DNA of 6,165 nucleotides, from assembly GCA_040830565.1 (NCBI GenBank), contig JBFOMC010000110.1:1-6165 (forward strand), read 5' to 3'. This DNA is from JAFMPW01 sp040830565. GTDB taxonomy: Bacteria > Bacteroidota > Bacteroidia > Flavobacteriales > Flavobacteriaceae. The notes beneath the pieces were generated by a model, which saw nothing but the letters and a program-made list of their open reading frames with translations, was not told the origin of the DNA and did no database searches. Within the stretch, counting starts at the first letter, position 1. The number at the start of each line of letters is the position of its first letter. The position numbers and the translations under genes were made by a program. Shown here piece after piece: positions 5,946 through 6,165 of the stretch.

Positions 5946-6165
5946 ATGGATAATGTCTGTGAAGAAGAAGTTTATAGCTCCATCTTCAAAACTAATTCTA
6001 AAACGGTTTTTAACTACATATATTATAAGTTTGGCAACGAGGAAAAGGCTTATGACGCCGTACAAGAAGCCTTTGTAAAGCTTTGGGAGAACTGTGCCAA
6101 GGTAAGTCCGGACAAGGCAAGGTCCTATGTGTATACGGTGGCTAACAACATGTATTTGAACGTTA
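5946..6165 (+). CDS. ECF-type RNA polymerase sigma factor (N-terminal 73 codons only)
   Basis: The frame runs off the right edge. It begins MDNVCEEEVYSSIF and contains a region like sigma-70 region 2: FNYIYYKFGNEEKAYDAVQE (about 22-41, region 2.1-2.2), then AFVKLWEN (42-49), and KARSYVYTVANNMYLN (57-72), matching regions 2.3-2.4 where ECF sigmas melt and read the -10 element. There is no region 1 before it, as expected for ECF factors. The protein would bind core RNA polymerase and direct it to a small set of promoters. Divergent from the lipoprotein gene pair; a partner anti-sigma gene, if any, would be beyond the window. The ATG at 5946 fits the family start; there is no Shine-Dalgarno. Region 4, needed for the -35 and for subgroup assignment, is not visible. 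Confidence 0.88.
   Translation, partial: MDNVCEEEVYSSIFKTNSKTVFNYIYYKFGNEEKAYDAVQEAFVKLWENCAKVSPDKARSYVYTVANNMYLNV

Overview
The window looks like a chromosomal segment of a flavobacterium or close relative (Bacteroidota). Evidence: moderately AT-rich sequence, promoters of the TTG/TAnnTTTG type, no Shine-Dalgarno sequences at the starts, a folD/ffh pair whose proteins read like flavobacterial ones, and acidic Bacteroidota-type lipoproteins.

Left part (1-1667, all minus strand) is housekeeping: the 5' end of folD, running off the left edge, preceded by ffh, the protein subunit of the signal recognition particle. Between them is a GC-rich palindromic element that looks like a REP-type dispersed repeat with extra sequence in its middle. 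A good housekeeping promoter lies just before ffh. About 360 bases without a gene follow (1668-2029), holding three hairpins in a row.

Right part (2030-6165) is the interesting one. Two paralogous lipoprotein genes (585 and 579 aa, both minus strand) sit in tandem, each with its own promoter region and its own intrinsic terminator. Divergent from the second starts an ECF sigma factor gene (plus strand), cut by the right edge. Both lipoproteins have the same layout: lipobox with Cys23, four FPxT-type repeats, an Asp-rich linker, and three lipocalin-like units. All nine cysteines are at identical residue numbers in the two proteins. I do not recognise a function for them.

The strongest new observation is regulatory. 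Both lipoprotein genes carry the identical 11-mer GGAGTAGGGTA exactly 53 bases before the start codon, with TTGTTTT 13 bases downstream of it, and no housekeeping TAnnTTTG box. The sigma gene instead has a TATCTTTG box. The simplest model (inference) is that the divergent ECF sigma reads the GGAGTAGGGTA promoters and drives both lipoproteins, making a compact sigma plus two surface or periplasmic lipoproteins of unknown role.
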